A program made the translations under genes and the position numbers. Under the pieces are notes generated by a model. That model was not told where the DNA came from, ran no database searches, and saw only the letters and a program-made list of their open reading frames with translations. From Paraflavitalea sp. CAU 1676 (GTDB taxonomy: Bacteria > Bacteroidota > Bacteroidia > Chitinophagales > Chitinophagaceae), in contig NZ_JARHUJ010000004.1 in the NCBI RefSeq assembly GCF_029223285.1, forward strand, positions 789,035 to 853,034: 64,000 nucleotides of DNA. The letters run 5' to 3'. Positions 63,350 through 64,000 of this stretch are shown here, in pieces. The stretch's first letter is position 1, and every line of letters starts with the position of its first letter.

Positions 63350-63895
63350 TTGCACGGATTTGAACAGTTGGTGACAGATGATACACTTAAATATGAAGAA
63401 AAATATGATACTGGGCAGATTATCAGGGAAGTATTGATGCCAGAAAATGTTCTATTCATGAAAGGTGGGGAAAATTATCCGCGAAACTCGACCCTCAGAA
63501 CCACATCAGGTTATCCAGGGGGCCAAAAGCTGTGTAAGGCAGCAACGGTCACGAGACATGGACCCTCCAAAAATCCCCGTCAGAGTGTCGCAGAAGCCAC
63601 CCACACGCTCCAGGTGCCGCAGAAACCCTCTTATAGTTACTCATCCGGGAGTCGCGACACTACCGCAAAGCAAACGCTCCAGGTGCCGCAGAAACCCTCT
63701 TATAGTTACTCATCCGGGAGTCGCGACACTACCGCAAAGCAAACGTTCCGGGTGCCGCAGAAACCCTCTTATAGTCACTCGTCCGGGAGCGCGGACACTA
63801 CCGCAAAGCAAACGCTCACCAGGCGCCGCAGAAACCTCTTAAAAAGTCCACCAGCTATCACGGAGCTCTCCCCCAAAAAAAAGGTACTGTTTTAA
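63350..63895 (+). CDS. doubtful open frame spanning a 69-bp tandem repeat
   Basis: A 181-codon frame opens at TTG 63350 (an inner ATG is at 63437). Its second half is a 23-residue repeat (QVPQKPSYSYSSGSRDT...) caused by the 69-bp DNA repeat below. A second frame over the same DNA is also open and repetitive, so the frame may be a by-product of the repeat. No signal peptide or family resemblance is seen. Confidence 0.3.
   Translation: MHGFEQLVTDDTLKYEEKYDTGQIIREVLMPENVLFMKGGENYPRNSTLRTTSGYPGGQKLCKAATVTRHGPSKNPRQSVAEATHTLQVPQKPSYSYSSGSRDTTAKQTLQVPQKPSYSYSSGSRDTTAKQTFRVPQKPSYSHSSGSADTTAKQTLTRRRRNLLKSPPAITELSPKKKVLF
63605..63840. repeat. 69-bp tandem repeat array (about 3.4 copies)
   Basis: Copies start at 63605, 63674 and 63743, exactly 69 bp apart, with a partial fourth from 63812. 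The first two are virtually identical, the third has several changes, the fourth matches for about 27 bp. Each unit contains the palindrome GTCGCGAC or a variant and a GGTGCCGCAGAAACC block. Confidence 0.93.
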
Positions 63896-63971
63896 ATTCC
63901 AAAAAAATCTGAACTTTATATTTGACGAAGGAGAGCTTCAGTTGAGAGATTCGACGGAAGTTCATCTTGTG

Positions 63972-64000
63972 CAGGCAGGCTTATTGGCCTGCCTGTGTTT
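63972..64000. terminator. hairpin at the right edge of the window
   Basis: CAGGCAGGC and GCCTGCCTG form a perfect 9-bp stem around TTATTG, followed by TGTTT at the window end. It may terminate a transcript across the repeat region. Confidence 0.65.

Noticed and set aside
63605..63840. CRISPR array
   Set aside because: Copies are contiguous 69-bp tandem units without unique spacers, and no cas gene is present.

Overview
The window looks like chromosome of a Bacteroidota bacterium, most probably family Chitinophagaceae (Niastella/Chitinophaga relatives). No rRNA or tRNA gene was found, so this rests on gene content: T9SS-type C-terminal sorting domains, DUF4270, DUF4907 and GldM-like proteins, LytS/LytTR regulation, Bacteroidota -7 boxes (TAnnTTTG) close to start codons, and a ddl-PASTA-rhodanese cluster. 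About 50 genes can be supported. No IS element, phage or CRISPR array was recognised.

Region 1 (1-2866) is accessory. It holds the tail of a truncated protein whose stop overlaps a small two-helix membrane protein (possible toxin/immunity pair), then about 1.1 kb of gene-poor DNA with two arrays of degenerate 11-bp tandem repeats, one orphan gene of unknown function with CCGTGG motifs on a 10-bp lattice upstream, and a C-rich, G-poor tract.

Region 2 (2867-20154) is core-like: D-Ala-D-Ala ligase, PASTA protein, rhodanese, a membrane methyltransferase, a PAS histidine kinase, an ABC-F ATPase, an M28 peptidase, an MFS/RlmK-like operon, DUF4197, a thioesterase, a thioredoxin-TPR lipoprotein, an FKBP isomerase and a large secreted reprolysin-like protease. 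Many units end in strong hairpin terminators.

Region 3 (20240-34900) holds a flotillin-like SPFH protein, a globin, a GlgP-type glucan phosphorylase whose PLP-lysine position reads Thr, an MntR/Nramp-UspA metal operon with a near-perfect operator, an SDR lacking the usual catalytic Tyr, a PepSY protein, and class Ia nrdB-nrdA behind a clear cobalamin riboswitch. The riboswitch implies that B12 turns down this B12-independent reductase.

Region 4 (35394-43000) is a surface/sensing locus: an outer-membrane barrel and DUF4270 lipoprotein diverge from kelch lipoprotein, DUF4907, LytS-like kinase and LytTR regulator, followed by an L,D-transpeptidase-like protein. Region 5 (43131-53541) has a Gfo/Idh/MocA dehydrogenase plus polyprenyl-phosphate sugar transferase, tandem M1 peptidases (the second fused to a barrel-like domain), a FemAB-like protein, an FkbM methyltransferase, IspD, a GldM-like protein and a STAS protein. 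Region 6 (53636-64000) carries clpC, cmk, an MBOAT/SGNH O-acetylation pair, a T9SS-sorted surface protein, small unknown proteins, and a 69-bp tandem repeat array at the right edge.

The strongest observations are the cobalamin riboswitch on nrdBA, the helically phased short repeats in region 1, and three enzyme-family members with altered key residues (GlgP, SDR, STAS).
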